The notes under the pieces were generated by a model. It did not search any database. It was not told where the DNA came from and worked only from the letters and a program-made list of their open reading frames with translations. Both the position numbers and the translations under genes were made by a program. Positions 33,216 to 44,181 of a DNA stretch of 64,000 nucleotides are shown here, piece by piece. Each line of letters opens with the position of its first letter. Within the stretch, counting starts at the first letter, position 1. Source of the DNA: Clitopilus passeckerianus (lineage: Eukaryota > Basidiomycota > Agaricomycetes > Agaricales > Entolomataceae). The DNA is taken from the NCBI GenBank assembly GCA_944990035.1, contig CALYLX010000160.1, positions 434,001-498,000 on the forward strand, given 5' to 3'.

Positions 33216-34097
33216 ATGTCCTCCAATGTCTCCTCCTACGACCGCACCATCATCCTTAACACCTTCAAAACCAATTCCGCTGTTACGGCGCTCCGTACGA
33301 ACACTGCCTGGAGCAGCAACGACAACCTCCTCACCGAAGTGGCAGAGCGGGGCTCAGCCTACCACGACCGAAGAACCGAATTCCGCAACGAAGTGGCTCG
33401 TCTACGCCACCTATATTCGAAAACCCTTGAAGAACTTGATCGAGCTCTTGACAGCTCTGACCAACGCACGGAGGAAACCCTCACCGACCTCTTCTTCGCT
33501 GCCGGAGGTACAGCCTTCCTTGATCAGCACTATCCTGAACGACGAAGTTGGTTCCCCAACCCGAAGGAGACAGATTTCGAAACCCTTGCCGCTAATCCCT
33601 GGGGGCCTGAGGAAGATCAAACCATCGAAGAACCGACGATTCTCACGGCACGTCAGGTTCGAGGAACCCTCCAAGAATTCCCCCCCGTCACCAACCTTGC
33701 TACCGCCGCCAAGATAAAGCACAATCCCTTCATTCAAACTACACCCGAGGATCAAGATAGCGACAAGGAAAACGTCAACCCAAATGTCAAACCCACCGAC
33801 ACCTTACCTCTCCGCATTCGAAAGCCCACCAGAGTCAGATTCGCCAACTCTGGTGAACCCTCTTCCTCAACGATCTCGTCACAGAAGGCGCCGCGTACCG
33901 GATACCTTGCCAACCAGCCACCACCGCCCAGACACTTCCGATGCTATGTTTGCGGAGGCAGACATCGACAATACCATTGCTTTCGTTTTGTTTGTCGTCT
34001 GTGTCATCATCGCGGCCCAGGCCATTACCCGGTTAACTGTTCACAACGCTATTGGAAGAACATAGACCGCCATTTCTGGGGCAAGAAGAAGAATTGA
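33216..34097 (+). CDS. Third ORF of the gypsy element, zinc-knuckle-like
   Basis: Lies after pol; the first ATG is at 33216 (MSSNVSSYDR), although the frame is open from the pol stop. It predicts ~293 residues. The N-terminal helical region (TEFRNEVARLRHLYSKTLEE) is followed by acidic and Pro-rich linkers. The C-terminal basic region carries two Cys/His clusters: CYVCGGRHRQYHC (CX2CX3HX4C) and CRLCHHRGPGHYPVNC (CX2CX6HX4C). No signal peptide or membrane segment is seen, so it is not an envelope protein. A second nucleic-acid-binding protein is my best guess; I do not recognise the family. Confidence 0.7.
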   Translation: MSSNVSSYDRTIILNTFKTNSAVTALRTNTAWSSNDNLLTEVAERGSAYHDRRTEFRNEVARLRHLYSKTLEELDRALDSSDQRTEETLTDLFFAAGGTAFLDQHYPERRSWFPNPKETDFETLAANPWGPEEDQTIEEPTILTARQVRGTLQEFPPVTNLATAAKIKHNPFIQTTPEDQDSDKENVNPNVKPTDTLPLRIRKPTRVRFANSGEPSSSTISSQKAPRTGYLANQPPPPRHFRCYVCGGRHRQYHCFRFVCRLCHHRGPGHYPVNCSQRYWKNIDRHFWGKKKN

Positions 34098-34130
34098 AGT
34101 CAGGTGACTTCAACGCTAGCGAGAGGGTAA

Positions 34131-34592
34131 TGTTACAGTTACCTTGGATACGCACCCGGACTCTTTTTCCTTTTACTCATCTACCATTACTATCCCCGCC
34201 CCGCTTACGTTTATACAATTACTCAGTACTGCTGCGCATTACTCATCCCTTTAGCTATGATTACTCAGTATTCTCACGATCGTGGGATACTTGTACTATA
34301 TTTACTTACCATGACTCGTCGTGACTCTTACTCTGACTCACTCCGAGTCATACTTACTTTTGCTTACTTAGCATTGCTGCGCAATGCCCAACCCTTAGCC
34401 CTACTCTTCATGTATAAATATTTTCACGCTTTCGGTCTTGCTTCCCCAGCTTGACCTAAAAGCCTATACATCGCTATTTGCTTTAACTTCGACTCGCTCG
34501 ATTACTCTCGCTCGTCTCTACAAAGGCTGGTAGAGGACTAAGCAGCTGAACTCTTGATACTTGGTTGAGCACGTAGCGATACTAGCTTAACA
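34131..34592 (+). repeat. 3' LTR
   Basis: 462 bp, same ends as the 5' LTR. It differs by C/T changes in the TATAAATA(C/T)TT and CGCTTT(T/C)GG stretches. Confidence 0.95.
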
Positions 34593-34620
34593 CAAGTCCA
34601 GTAAAATTTTGCTGATGTAG

Positions 34621-36160
34621 ATGATCAGAGCTGTGTCAAGAACTACTTGATGCAGTAGCTCCTCATCTGCCTGCCACGCTGCACGCTCCTGACCTTCTAT
34701 AGCGTGGAGAAACAGGAGGTTATTGTCGAAGTTGTCGTCAGACATGTTGATTTCTATATCAGAAAGATCTCTGAGAAAATGATGTCCCTAAGTGAATGCT
34801 TCTATGTTTTTGCTTGTTTCCCAAATCCTAAAGTGGTTTACAGCTATGACTTGGATATAAATCTAAATTCTAGACTTGTCATGCTTTGTTGGCTATCATC
34901 TAGAAAATATGTTTGTGTTTCTAAATCCTATGGAAAGTCATCCACTGTGAGATAACAAGCGGCAGCAGTGTAATTAATCTATAATCATTTACAACATTTT
35001 TCTATTAAATACAAATTAATATAGTAATTACATAATTTTACAGAAGGGGGATTCTAACTCTGCTACTCTTAAATTTAAAACCAACTTTGTCTAAAACCCT
35101 GAGCACCTCTTGGTTTTTCTTGTTGCTGTGTTTTGGCTGCATATATCTAGTTCTCTAATGTAAATTACTATTAATGCCCATATTGGGATTTTTTTCTGGC
35201 TAGAAGAATGCTGTATATGAGGCCTAATAGGAGTAATCGGATTTTCTCAAAATTCATTTTATTTTGGAAATGGTCAAACTTATAATCATGGCCTACTAAA
35301 TCAGAGAGGACAGGGCTTTCCAAATGTTCTAAGTGTCTTTTTTTTTGTTGGAAACTTGGAGTAAACAACAGAAAATATTTGAGCTAGAAAGCCTGCCAAC
35401 AACTCTATTTCTCTTAAATTTTATTTAAAGAACATGACAAAATTGAAGAGTGTATTTCATTCAATTGATTAGCTAAATTAGGCAATAGTTTTTCCCAAGG
35501 TTACAGATCTTTTGTGTAGTATGGGCTAAGAATATCAATAGCTCTAATAATAAAAAATCACAAAAATACGGAGCTGTAAATTAGACCGGGCCAGCACATT
35601 TGGTTGACTTTATTAGGCCTTGGTTTGGGCAGGAAACCCAAGCTGAACTCTCCTGCAGGCTGCAAACATGTGATACCGCCAAATTGCCATATAGGGGAGT
35701 GCATGCCAAGATCCGGACCGGCAATTCGAAGGATATTCACAGACTCGGCTCGTCGGGGCCTGACGAACGATCGGACTCGTGCCTCCGTCTAGATTTGCAG
35801 AAGGCCAATAGTGCGGGGAGCCTCTGGAAGCAGGGATTAAGTTGATACCCTGTCTTGCCGACGACCGAGTCAGGCTGATTTCCATTTCAAACAAACACAG
35901 TATAAGAAGAGGAGAGCGGTGGTCTTGGTATTTCGTTCACGTCTGACCTGACCTCGGTTCATTTCTCCTCTTTAACTAAACTCCACTCAGGTTCGACCCT
36001 GGATAGCGGTTCGTTCATCTTCAACTATCACGTTCCCTTCTACCAGACCCACATACGACGATAATCGGCGGTTCTCCGCGGGAGCTTGGGTATTCGACAT
36101 TCAAAGCCGGAGTCAGAGTCACCACAGGAACGACGCTAGTGTCGAGGTATTTTGAGCTCG

Positions 36161-36162
<2 letters not shown>
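34621..36162. other. AT-rich spacer between mobile DNA and host genes
   Basis: No gene is supported. 34621-35590 is AT-rich with scattered stops in all frames. From 35600 base composition rises toward host level. The last ~400 bp probably hold the promoter and 5' leader of the kinase gene at 36262, with C/T-rich tracts near 35940-36050. Confidence 0.5.

Positions 36163-36189
<27 letters not shown>
36163..36189 (+). repeat. (CAC)9 microsatellite in the kinase 5' leader
   Basis: Nine CAC units, then CATCGG, about 70 bp before the start codon. Confidence 0.85.
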
Positions 36190-36192
<3 letters not shown>

Positions 36193-36261
36193 TACAAGTA
36201 GCCGGGGTCGCACGACTTGCTTCTTACATCCACCCGCGATCTTCCCCGCACGCACTCTACC

Positions 36262-38160
36262 ATGTCTGCAGGCTTTCGTATAACGCCAGGGCTATGGGAC
36301 AGGATCCACCATTTCGCATCGTTTCCTCAGACTGGAGGTGCGTGTGCCATCAATTTCGACCTCCTCTAGCTTGCTAACCTCACATGAACGTCTACAGTAT
36401 CCCTCCAGCAGATGGTGCTCTTCGGACAGAACCCGTCACAAGGGACTCTGCTGAAAGCATCCCAGTTCCTCGCTGGTTCGTCTTCCTTCCTGCCGGGCCT
36501 TGTCGTGCCTCCTGTTCGGCTCCGCATACTCATGATATCATTCAGAGGAACTACCCATCCGCCTTGCACACCGAGTCCGAGAACTCGAGAATCTACCACA
36601 CAACCTATCCGCGATGCCTTCGATAAAGAAGGTCCGGAACTGGTACGCCCAGTCGTTCGAGGTATGTCTCTCTTCCCTCTTCTCCTGTTCTTGGCTCCTC
36701 CATTCCATTCCTCGCTAATGAACGGACTTTGCACTGTGTAGGAACTCATCAACTTCCCCCCTATCGCTCTCCCACCCGACATACAGCGACACCTGCGGTC
36801 ACCGAGACCGTTCACCTCACCTGCGGGCGCTGCCTCGCCCACATCCGACCCTGCACCTCATTTCCTGCCCGAATCCATCCCGAATCCTGTTGATAGCACA
36901 GAAGGCTTTGGAGGAGGGTATGGGATGTGGAATAACATGTACGCTGAGGGCACGAACGGAAATGGTAACGGCAATGGAAATGGGAATGGCAACGGCAACG
37001 GTACCGGCAGCAGCTTCAACAAGCTCAAGATTCGAGTTCCCATGGAGCGAAGGTCAGCCTTGGCGTCTTCTCCTCATGTTTCCTCCAACCTACTTACCCT
37101 CCTTTCCACAGATACTACGCCGACACGACCAACGCAAACACCATAACCTGGCCACCCCAAATCCACGACTACAACATGCGCTTCACCAAGCTCCTCGAGG
37201 GTATCAAGAGCCGACACGACCCCACCGTCACCACCGTCGCCCAAGGTGTCTTGGAGTGGAAACGCAGCGCAGGTGCACGGAATATCGGGTTGGACATCCA
37301 GACGTGGTTGGATAGGTTTTATATGAGTCGGATTGGGATACGGTTTTTGATTGGACAACGTGAGCGGTTTCGGGAGTTTCTTGACAACGTGAGCCCCAAC
37401 CAAGCTAATACGGTTTATAGACGTGGCTCTGAATACACAACAGCCGCATCCAGATTACGTTGGGATTATTTGTACCAAAGCTGTACGTCTTTCTCTACAT
37501 TCAACCCCTATCTATCTATTTAATGTATTGACCTTTTCTATTACAGAACGTCCACGACATAGTCCAAGAAGCCATCGAAAACGCCCGCTTCGTCTGCGAA
37601 GAGCACTACGCCATGTTCCGCGGTCCCCCCGTGCAACTCATCTGCCCACCCTCCCTCTCCTTCGCCTACGTCCCGGGCCATCTCTCCCACATCGTCTTCG
37701 AACTCCTCAAGAACTCCCTCCGCGCCGTCGTCGAGCGATTCGGCGTAGACGCAGAAGACAAGCCCGGCGGGTTCCCGCCCATCAAAGTGATCGTGGTGGA
37801 AGGCAAAGAGGACATCACGATCAAGATCAGCGACGAGGGAGGAGGGATTCCTAGGAGTGCGATTCCGCTGATTTGGACGTATATGTATACGACGATGGAG
37901 GGGCAGGGGATTGACCAGGATTTCAATTCGAGTGATTTTAAGGCGCCTATGGCTGGGTTTGGGTATGGGCTGCCGTTGAGTCGATTGGTGAGTTGCACAT
38001 AGGTTTTGACTGGGTATGGGTATAGTGAGCTGACAAAAAAACTTCGTAGTATGCTCGGTACTTTGGCGGGGATCTTCGCCTGATAAGTATGGATGGATTT
38101 GGTACGGATGTGTATATTCACCTAAATCGGTTATCGTCGAGTAGAGAACCCTTACTGTAA
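36262..38160 (+). CDS. Pyruvate dehydrogenase kinase, mitochondrial
   Basis: The kinase phosphorylates and switches off the E1 subunit of the mitochondrial pyruvate dehydrogenase complex. Start MSAGFRITPGLWDRI at 36262, stop TAA at 38158-38160, several short introns (the first 36341-36399). The N-terminal four-helix part has LFGQNPSQGTLLKASQFL and LPIRLAHRVRELENLP. The GHKL ATPase part shows the N box ELLKNSLRAV, the G1 box ISDEGGGIP, and the G2 box GFGYGLPLSRLYARYFGGDL, which favours pyruvate over branched-chain dehydrogenase kinase. The His region FIRFLIG-like segment (SRIGIRFLIGQH) is present. A lineage-specific insert of Pro-rich sequence and a (GN)n run lies between the two N-terminal helices near 36780-37010. 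No frame damage seen. Confidence 0.92.
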
Positions 38161-38262
38161 TTTGTGTAAATTTGTATTCAAAAGTTGCGATTGGAACGGT
38201 TTCGTTAATATGACATCATTGGTCAGGGAAATAAATTGGTTTAATAATTAATCAGAGTTTAT

Positions 38263-41200
38263 ATGCACGTGGCTTTGGCCGAGTTCGATGCTTCTTGCCC
38301 TCTCACTATGATGCCCTTCTCAAGATATTTGCAGGAGGAGGACCGTCCAGCGAGAGACAAAACACCGCAATTGTCAAATACTTTGGATATTCAAATCCCG
38401 TCGTTTTTGTACCAAAATCCCGTCCCAACTCTCGCTCATGGTGGTGGTGCCGAAGTCGTCACTTTCTCGCCGTCGTGGTTCACAAATTCTTTTACTCCGT
38501 GAGTTCTCGTTTTATTCCACTAGAAATTGCTCGAAACTCACCGAAATTCACGTCCAGACATGTACCAATTCAACCTCAGCAGTCAACTGTAATCCCAATT
38601 GTCCCGCCTTCTTCAGCCGGGCTGCCCGTCTATTCGGCATCTGGCTTTGATCTCTTGTCTCTCCTTGCACGAGTCGCAACGAGACCCAATCCGCAGGTGA
38701 ACCTAGGGCCGGTCGATTTAACTTGCTCGTTCGTGGTCGTCGACACCCGTCGATACGACCATGGCATCGTCTACTGCTCCCCTTCATTCTGTCGTCTCAC
38801 AGGCTACGACGAGCATGAAATTCTTGGGCGAAACTGTCGATTCCTACAAGCCCCGGGAGGTGCTGTGCGCAAGGGCGAAACACGTCGGTTCACATCGCAG
38901 GACCCCGTACGGACGATGAACAAAAACCTCAGTCAGGATAAGGAGGTCCAGACGAGCATCGTCAATTTTCGCAAGGACGGCAGCGCGTTCATCAACCTAG
39001 TCACCGTCATCCCTATCCCGGGCGGTGTTAGGGGCGAGGCACACGAGAAAAACGACGTGGTCTGGCATATTGGATTTCAGGTGGACTTGACCGAGCAACC
39101 AGGGGTCATACTCGATAAGGTTAGAGACGGCACCTACGTCGTCGATCAACATACCGCTGGCCTATGGAATAGCCAGCTGTTGATGTCCAAGGATGCTACG
39201 ACGGCTGTAATCGATACCAACAAAAAGAAAGCATCTACAGTTATTCCTGCAATCCACGTGTCCGATTCTTTGAATCGTGCACTTCGGAAAATCCCAGCGA
39301 CAGCAGACGATGGATCCAGTCACCCTCTCTCGATGCTCCTTCTCTCGCAAGCCCCCGACTTCATCCACGTCGTCTCCCTCAAAGGTCTCTTCCTCTACAT
39401 CTCCCCCGCCATCACCCGCATCCTAGGCTACGACCCACTCGAACTTCTCAACAAGACCATGTCAGACATCGCCCATCCAGAGGACATCGTCCCTCTCGAA
39501 CGCCAGCTCAAAGAATCCTCCACCCTCCTCCTCCTAAGCGGCGACACCACTTCTTCTGATCCATCGGCCACCTCGGGGGGTAACCCCTCCACAGTCACAG
39601 CTGTCACCGCTGCCGTCTCGGCGTCTGGATTAGTTTCGTCTGTGTCATCAGCCTCAGCCCAACCACGCCCCGTCGACCTCGTGTTTCGCGCACGCACGAA
39701 GCAAGGTCGTTACGTATGGCTTGAATGTCGTGGCAGGCTGCACGTCGAGCCCGGAAAGGGACGAAAAGCGATCATCCTTTCTGGTCGGGCACGAGAGATG
39801 GCTTCTGTCAAGTGGGCGGATGTGAAGGAGATGGCGAGGGGGCCTACTATCACACGAGCTTTGATTCAGAGTGCTCTAGCCGCCAGTGCTGCGAATGCTC
39901 AGGTTACCGAGGAACCGTCTACTGCTGGTGGTGACTCCGCAGAGCTGGCTAGTGTGAATGCCAGTGTCAACGCAGGCACCAAACGCCGACGCGAATCCTC
40001 ACCCCCAACCATCTCCACCCTCCCTCCCAGCATCGACCTCACCACCCTCCCCGCCAAAACCACCAACGCGATCCACCCGCACCAGCGTCCGCTCCCGGGA
40101 ACCTCGTCTTCCCTCTCCTCCCCGCCTTTAACACCCCCCGCCTCCTCTCGGCATACCGAGTTCTGGGGCATGCTCTCAGGGCTCGGACACGCGTCTGGGT
40201 CTTTCATCTCGCTTTCGCGCGGCGTTAGTGATGTGTTGGGGTATCACCCTACGTCTGGGTCTACGGCTGCGACCGCAGATGCAGATGCGGATAAGGATAG
40301 GGATAACCAGACCTCTCATTTGGTTTCGGCTGCGCTGGAGGCTATAACTGCTCAGCAGCGGCAGCATCAAGATTTGCTGGACCAGCAACACCAGCAAGGA
40401 GATGGGAATGGTGGCATCGGTGCCGGTGCCGAAGCATTCAATGTCAATATCCTTCCATCAGTCGAAGGGAATGGAAGCACGGGATCGGTGTATCACCCAC
40501 ATTCAATCTCAGGGGCCACCACCCACAGCGGCAGCAACGTCGGAAATTCCTCGAGATCATCCTTACCTCTGGCGAGCCTGAGCTTGAGGGAGACCCTAAT
40601 CGGGCGTAGGCTGCGCGATTTGATCGTCGCTGAGTCTGATCTGAGCTCGTCCTGCTCCTCTTCAAACAGTGGTGGCTTTACGCCATCGCTGGCTTCCCCT
40701 GGCTCATCGTCCCCGTCATCTGGGTTCCCCAGTTCACCGTCGCCGCACACGCCTACATTTAATCAAGCTGCTAGCTTCGGTATCCGGCCCAAGCATAAGG
40801 GGAAGGAGAATACGGGTGGGGATATCCATGATTTTGTGGAGAAGACGTTGAGGGCTTGGGAGGAAGATAGTCGAGGGGAAGTCAAGACCCAGCAGAACAG
40901 CGCTAAAAGGCCGTCGTACCCTCCCCCGATCATGGCTCAGCCTTACGGTGCCCAACCAGCCTCTCGTGGATCCAGCAGAGGCAAGGGCAAAGCTCAGAGT
41001 CCTGCCTCGAACACCAACTCCAATACAGTGACAGTTCGTTGCTGGATGAAGACTGCCAATAAGCGCGGCGAATGGAGCCTGTACACCCCTCTGGAGCACG
41101 GGAACGTCGTACCAGTCGTCGTGACCCTTTATCGCGCTGAGGTTGCTCCCATGGAGTCTGACATCGAGGCTGTCGCAAGAGGTGTTTCTGCTATACGGGA

Positions 41201-42386
41201 CGCTACTGCCAACGCTGGGAAGGCGAATGACGATTTGGACGTCGCCTCCCCACCAACACTTGTTCAAGTCCGTGTTGATACCAGCCGGACGGGGACTATG
41301 GGAGGCACACCTGCGTCCTCGGCTTCTGCAAGTGAAGCCGCTACACCTGCTCGTCCTTCCGCTTCAAGGACCTCTTCCTCCTCCTCATCGACGTCTGAGG
41401 ACGGCACATCTGGCTTGAACGCCAATCGCACACATCCACCTGAATCCAATCTTTTCGCCGAGTTGGAGACGGGCAGGGGATCGAGTTGGCAGTACGAGCT
41501 TCAGCAGATGAGGTTCCAGAATAGGAGGATGCTGGAGGAGATTGTGGGGATGGAGGAGGTATTGAACCGGGGGAAGGAGTTGTCGCCTGATAGTATTGCG
41601 GAGATCACTCGGGAGACGACCACCGACCTCTGGAGTGGATTGGGCTATCCGTCGAGGGTGTCGACGAGGTCTGCCACCTTGGACAGCAAGCCTAGCGCAG
41701 TGATTGCTCTCGACGACGATGATGTTGAAGTCACCTCCGATAGCATTGAGAACGTTTTCTCTGCCTCGCCTACCATGGACCTGGACTCCACTCAGCCCTC
41801 GGACGGTAGCTCTTCTCTATCCCAGCGAGCCCCCTATGATTACTCCTACAACCCGGTCAGCCCTATCATGAGCTTCAACGGCATGATGGATACGCTCTAT
41901 GCGCCGAATCCAACCTCTTCTGCTGGCGAAAGCCCTGTCATCCCCAGCAGTGGATATCAGCAATTTGGCTACTCTCAGCAGCAGCAACAGCAGGGCCAGC
42001 ACCAGCCGGCTGCTTCACGGTCCGCGTACGAATATGCCCCCCAGGTACGCGCCCTCCACCAACTGCAGAGTTTGATTCAGGCTTATATCTTGCCACAGCA
42101 GCAACAGCCACACCCTGGCCCATACGGGTACAACGATGGCTATAGCCAACCACACTACCAAAACGTGTACTCCCAGCCGCAATATGTTCAGCATCAACAA
42201 ACCTACGTTGACGAACCCATGGCATCCCCTACAGCCCCGTACCACTCACAGTCCCAGCAGGCGCAATATACCCTTCATCAGCCGCAGCCGCAACACCAGC
42301 ACCAGCAGCAGGGACTTAACTGGGGAACTGCACCGACCCCTCATAATCAGCAACAGAGGAGGCGGAGCACGTACGGCGGCCAGTGA
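38263..42386 (+). CDS. wc-1: White collar-1 blue-light photoreceptor
   Basis: WC-1 binds flavin, senses blue light and with WC-2 controls light-induced genes. The best model starts at 38263, with one 59-bp intron (38499-38557, GT-AG) and a second exon open to the TGA at 42384-42386. The LOV domain has GRNCRFLQAPGG with the photoactive Cys at 38835-38837, preceded by VYCSPSFCRLTGYDE and followed by NLVTVIPI. A second PAS domain follows (PDFIHVVSLKGLFLYISPAI, HPEDIVPLE) and a third, weaker one near 40160-40260 (GSFISLSRGVSDVLGYHP). The rest is Ser/Thr/Pro-rich, ending in Gln-rich sequence and RRSTYGGQ. No GATA zinc finger is present, as usual for basidiomycete WC-1. An alternative start is the ATG pair near 38308. 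It lies only 102 bp after the kinase stop. Confidence 0.92.
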
Positions 42387-44181
42387 TCTTCGACGTGCCG
42401 AAGCTTTTAGCAGATCGGCCGTCGATGATGGTGATGAGTAGGTGGACAAACGGACAGTTCCCTCTCATTTTGTACTATTACATATCCACGCACTTGCTCT
42501 CTCCCCCCACTTGATATCCACTCTTGACGCGTACCCTATTTACAAGTGCGAGCAAGAGTTCATACATCCTCCATCAGTCATGCTTATCCTTCGCTTGCCT
42601 TCCGCCTTAATAGCTTATAGCATTCCACGTTATAGACAGAAAAATCCGCAACGGTGATCCGCGTTCACCTACACTTGCATCCATCACATACATACGCATT
42701 TTATTGCTTGCATCGTCTCATATGTATATTAGCAGCCCAGTGTCCATTGTACATACAACCCCGCATATTTCCAGGCTAGAACAATGTCTGTCGTTTTCGC
42801 ACTTCTCTTCTCCTCTGCCCCTACTGTATGCCCCATTCTTCATGGTATAACCTGGTGTCTTTTGGGCTTATTGTGAATATAGTTGTCACTCGCTATTGCT
42901 CTTGAGAGAGACCAACTCCTGGCTTGACCAGGGAAGATAACCCCCTACCTTATGAAGTAACTACACCTTGAGCCCGTGGACCGTGGTGCTAATTTTTTAA
43001 GGTTTGGCCCAAGGCGTGGTGGCACTGGAGCCGTGATGCTCCAACGAATTCAATTGGTTCCTAGAGTTTTCCCAACCCGAAGTGTAGCCAGCTGACTTCG
43101 CTGCTCAGTGAAACAGGAAAGATTGGGTTTGCGCAGGTTTGCGTCGAGTCCAATGACGTTTTGGGCCCCAGCTGCGTTATCTGCTAACCCCACATGTCCT
43201 ACAGACTCCAACCGAAGAACCTGACGAGCTTTTGTGACGAGCTTAGCTGCTTCGGGGGATTGCTTGCATTTCTGCGAAGATAGGCTTTCCGATGAGAAAC
43301 GTGCTAGGGCCGACGGACCTGGGTCAAACTATATTTGGGCACAAATCGTGGCCAAAGTAAAAACTCGAGCGAATTTCGTGGCATTCCTTCTTTTGGTCAA
43401 AATTGTCGGGGTTGGGTCAGAATCCAGGTATACCCCGAACATCGATGCTGGGAGACACTTCTGTTCGCAATCTTCACTCGTAGATGAGCTCTCAACCTTG
43501 GGTAAGTAGCACAGAGTGCTCAAGACAAGAATGAATGTTGCACGTTTGTATTTAAACAGTCCCATGGGCGCCCCTAGATGGTTGTCAATCCTGTCAATGC
43601 TGACATTGCCAAGGACGGCCCTACTGACTGTAATCCCGCACTCGCCTCGTCCGTTGCGATCCGGTACGAATGTGCGAGAGGCGTGCCACAAGTCGACAGC
43701 AGCCCGCGACCTTTTTATTGCTTGCGTCCGTGCCTCCAACGTACCTCCATCAACGCTTCTTGGAGGTGAATCAGGGCTCACTTGCCCTAAACGGGGAGAG
43801 TGCCTCACGCTCTGATGGATGGGCATCGCCACTGACAAAAATCTTGTTTGCCCTTGGATGCTCTGGATGCAAACATACTGCCAAGAAACCGAATGCCATG
43901 GATGTACCTCACTCGTACCGTTGCGATTTTTACATCCGACCAGGCAATGCGGAGGCAATTCTTTAAATTATGGCCATTAAACGCTGAGGACACCCGCAAC
44001 TCCTCCTTAGCGCCTACAATTCTCGACATCCATGGTCAACGGAACGCTCTGTTGATATTGATTTCATCCGGGTACCTGCCCCTGTTACGGCTCTCAAACG
44101 GCAGGTTCCCGTGAGGCAATAACAAGGTCCCTGAGGTTGGGCTTTCCTTTGTTCTTGCCCACCATCTCCTCCACCCAAACC
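42387..44181. other. Intergenic, no supported gene
   Basis: Contains the 3' region of wc-1 and the upstream region of the next gene. An open minus-strand stretch at 43329-43958 has no recognisable domain, and overlapping open stretches occur on the plus strand, so I do not call it. Confidence 0.5.

Larger units (their letters stand above)
27626..34592 (+). mobile_element. Complete Ty3/gypsy chromovirus, self-priming type
   Basis: LTRs 27626-28087 and 34131-34592 are each 462 bp, TG...CA, with two differences by eye, and the 5-bp duplication CAAGT lies at 27621-27625 and 34593-34597. Internal order: primer-binding site, gag, pol (protease, reverse transcriptase, RNase H, integrase, chromodomain), a third ORF and a purine tract GAGAGGG before the 3' LTR. 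The near-identical LTRs and long open frames mean a young, possibly active copy. It is inserted in element D. Confidence 0.95.
27207..34617 (+). mobile_element. CATCAGC-tipped MITE-like element D, twice interrupted
   Basis: The left tip TCATCAGCAAAA at 27207 is preceded by TAG; the right tip TTTTGCTGATG ending at 34617 is followed by TAG, giving a 3-bp duplication. Its body is the inverse of copy A. It is broken by element C (27274-27414) and by the Ty3/gypsy element (27626-34592). After removing both, the ends join into a sequence matching copy A, including AAGTCCAGT before the right tip. Confidence 0.75.

Noticed and set aside
33216..34097. Envelope gene of an infectious gypsy-type retrovirus
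   Set aside because: No signal peptide, membrane segment or fusion-like region; the Cys/His clusters suggest nucleic-acid binding.
38295..38498. Uninterrupted wc-1 frame starting at 38295 without an intron
   Set aside because: It starts at TTG and reads through a perfect GT-AG intron (38499-38557); the spliced frame from 38263 gives a sensible N-terminus.
43329..43958. 209-codon minus-strand frame between wc-1 and the Cys-rich gene
   Set aside because: No domain, no splice sites, and overlapping open frames on the other strand; likely chance in GC-moderate intergenic DNA.
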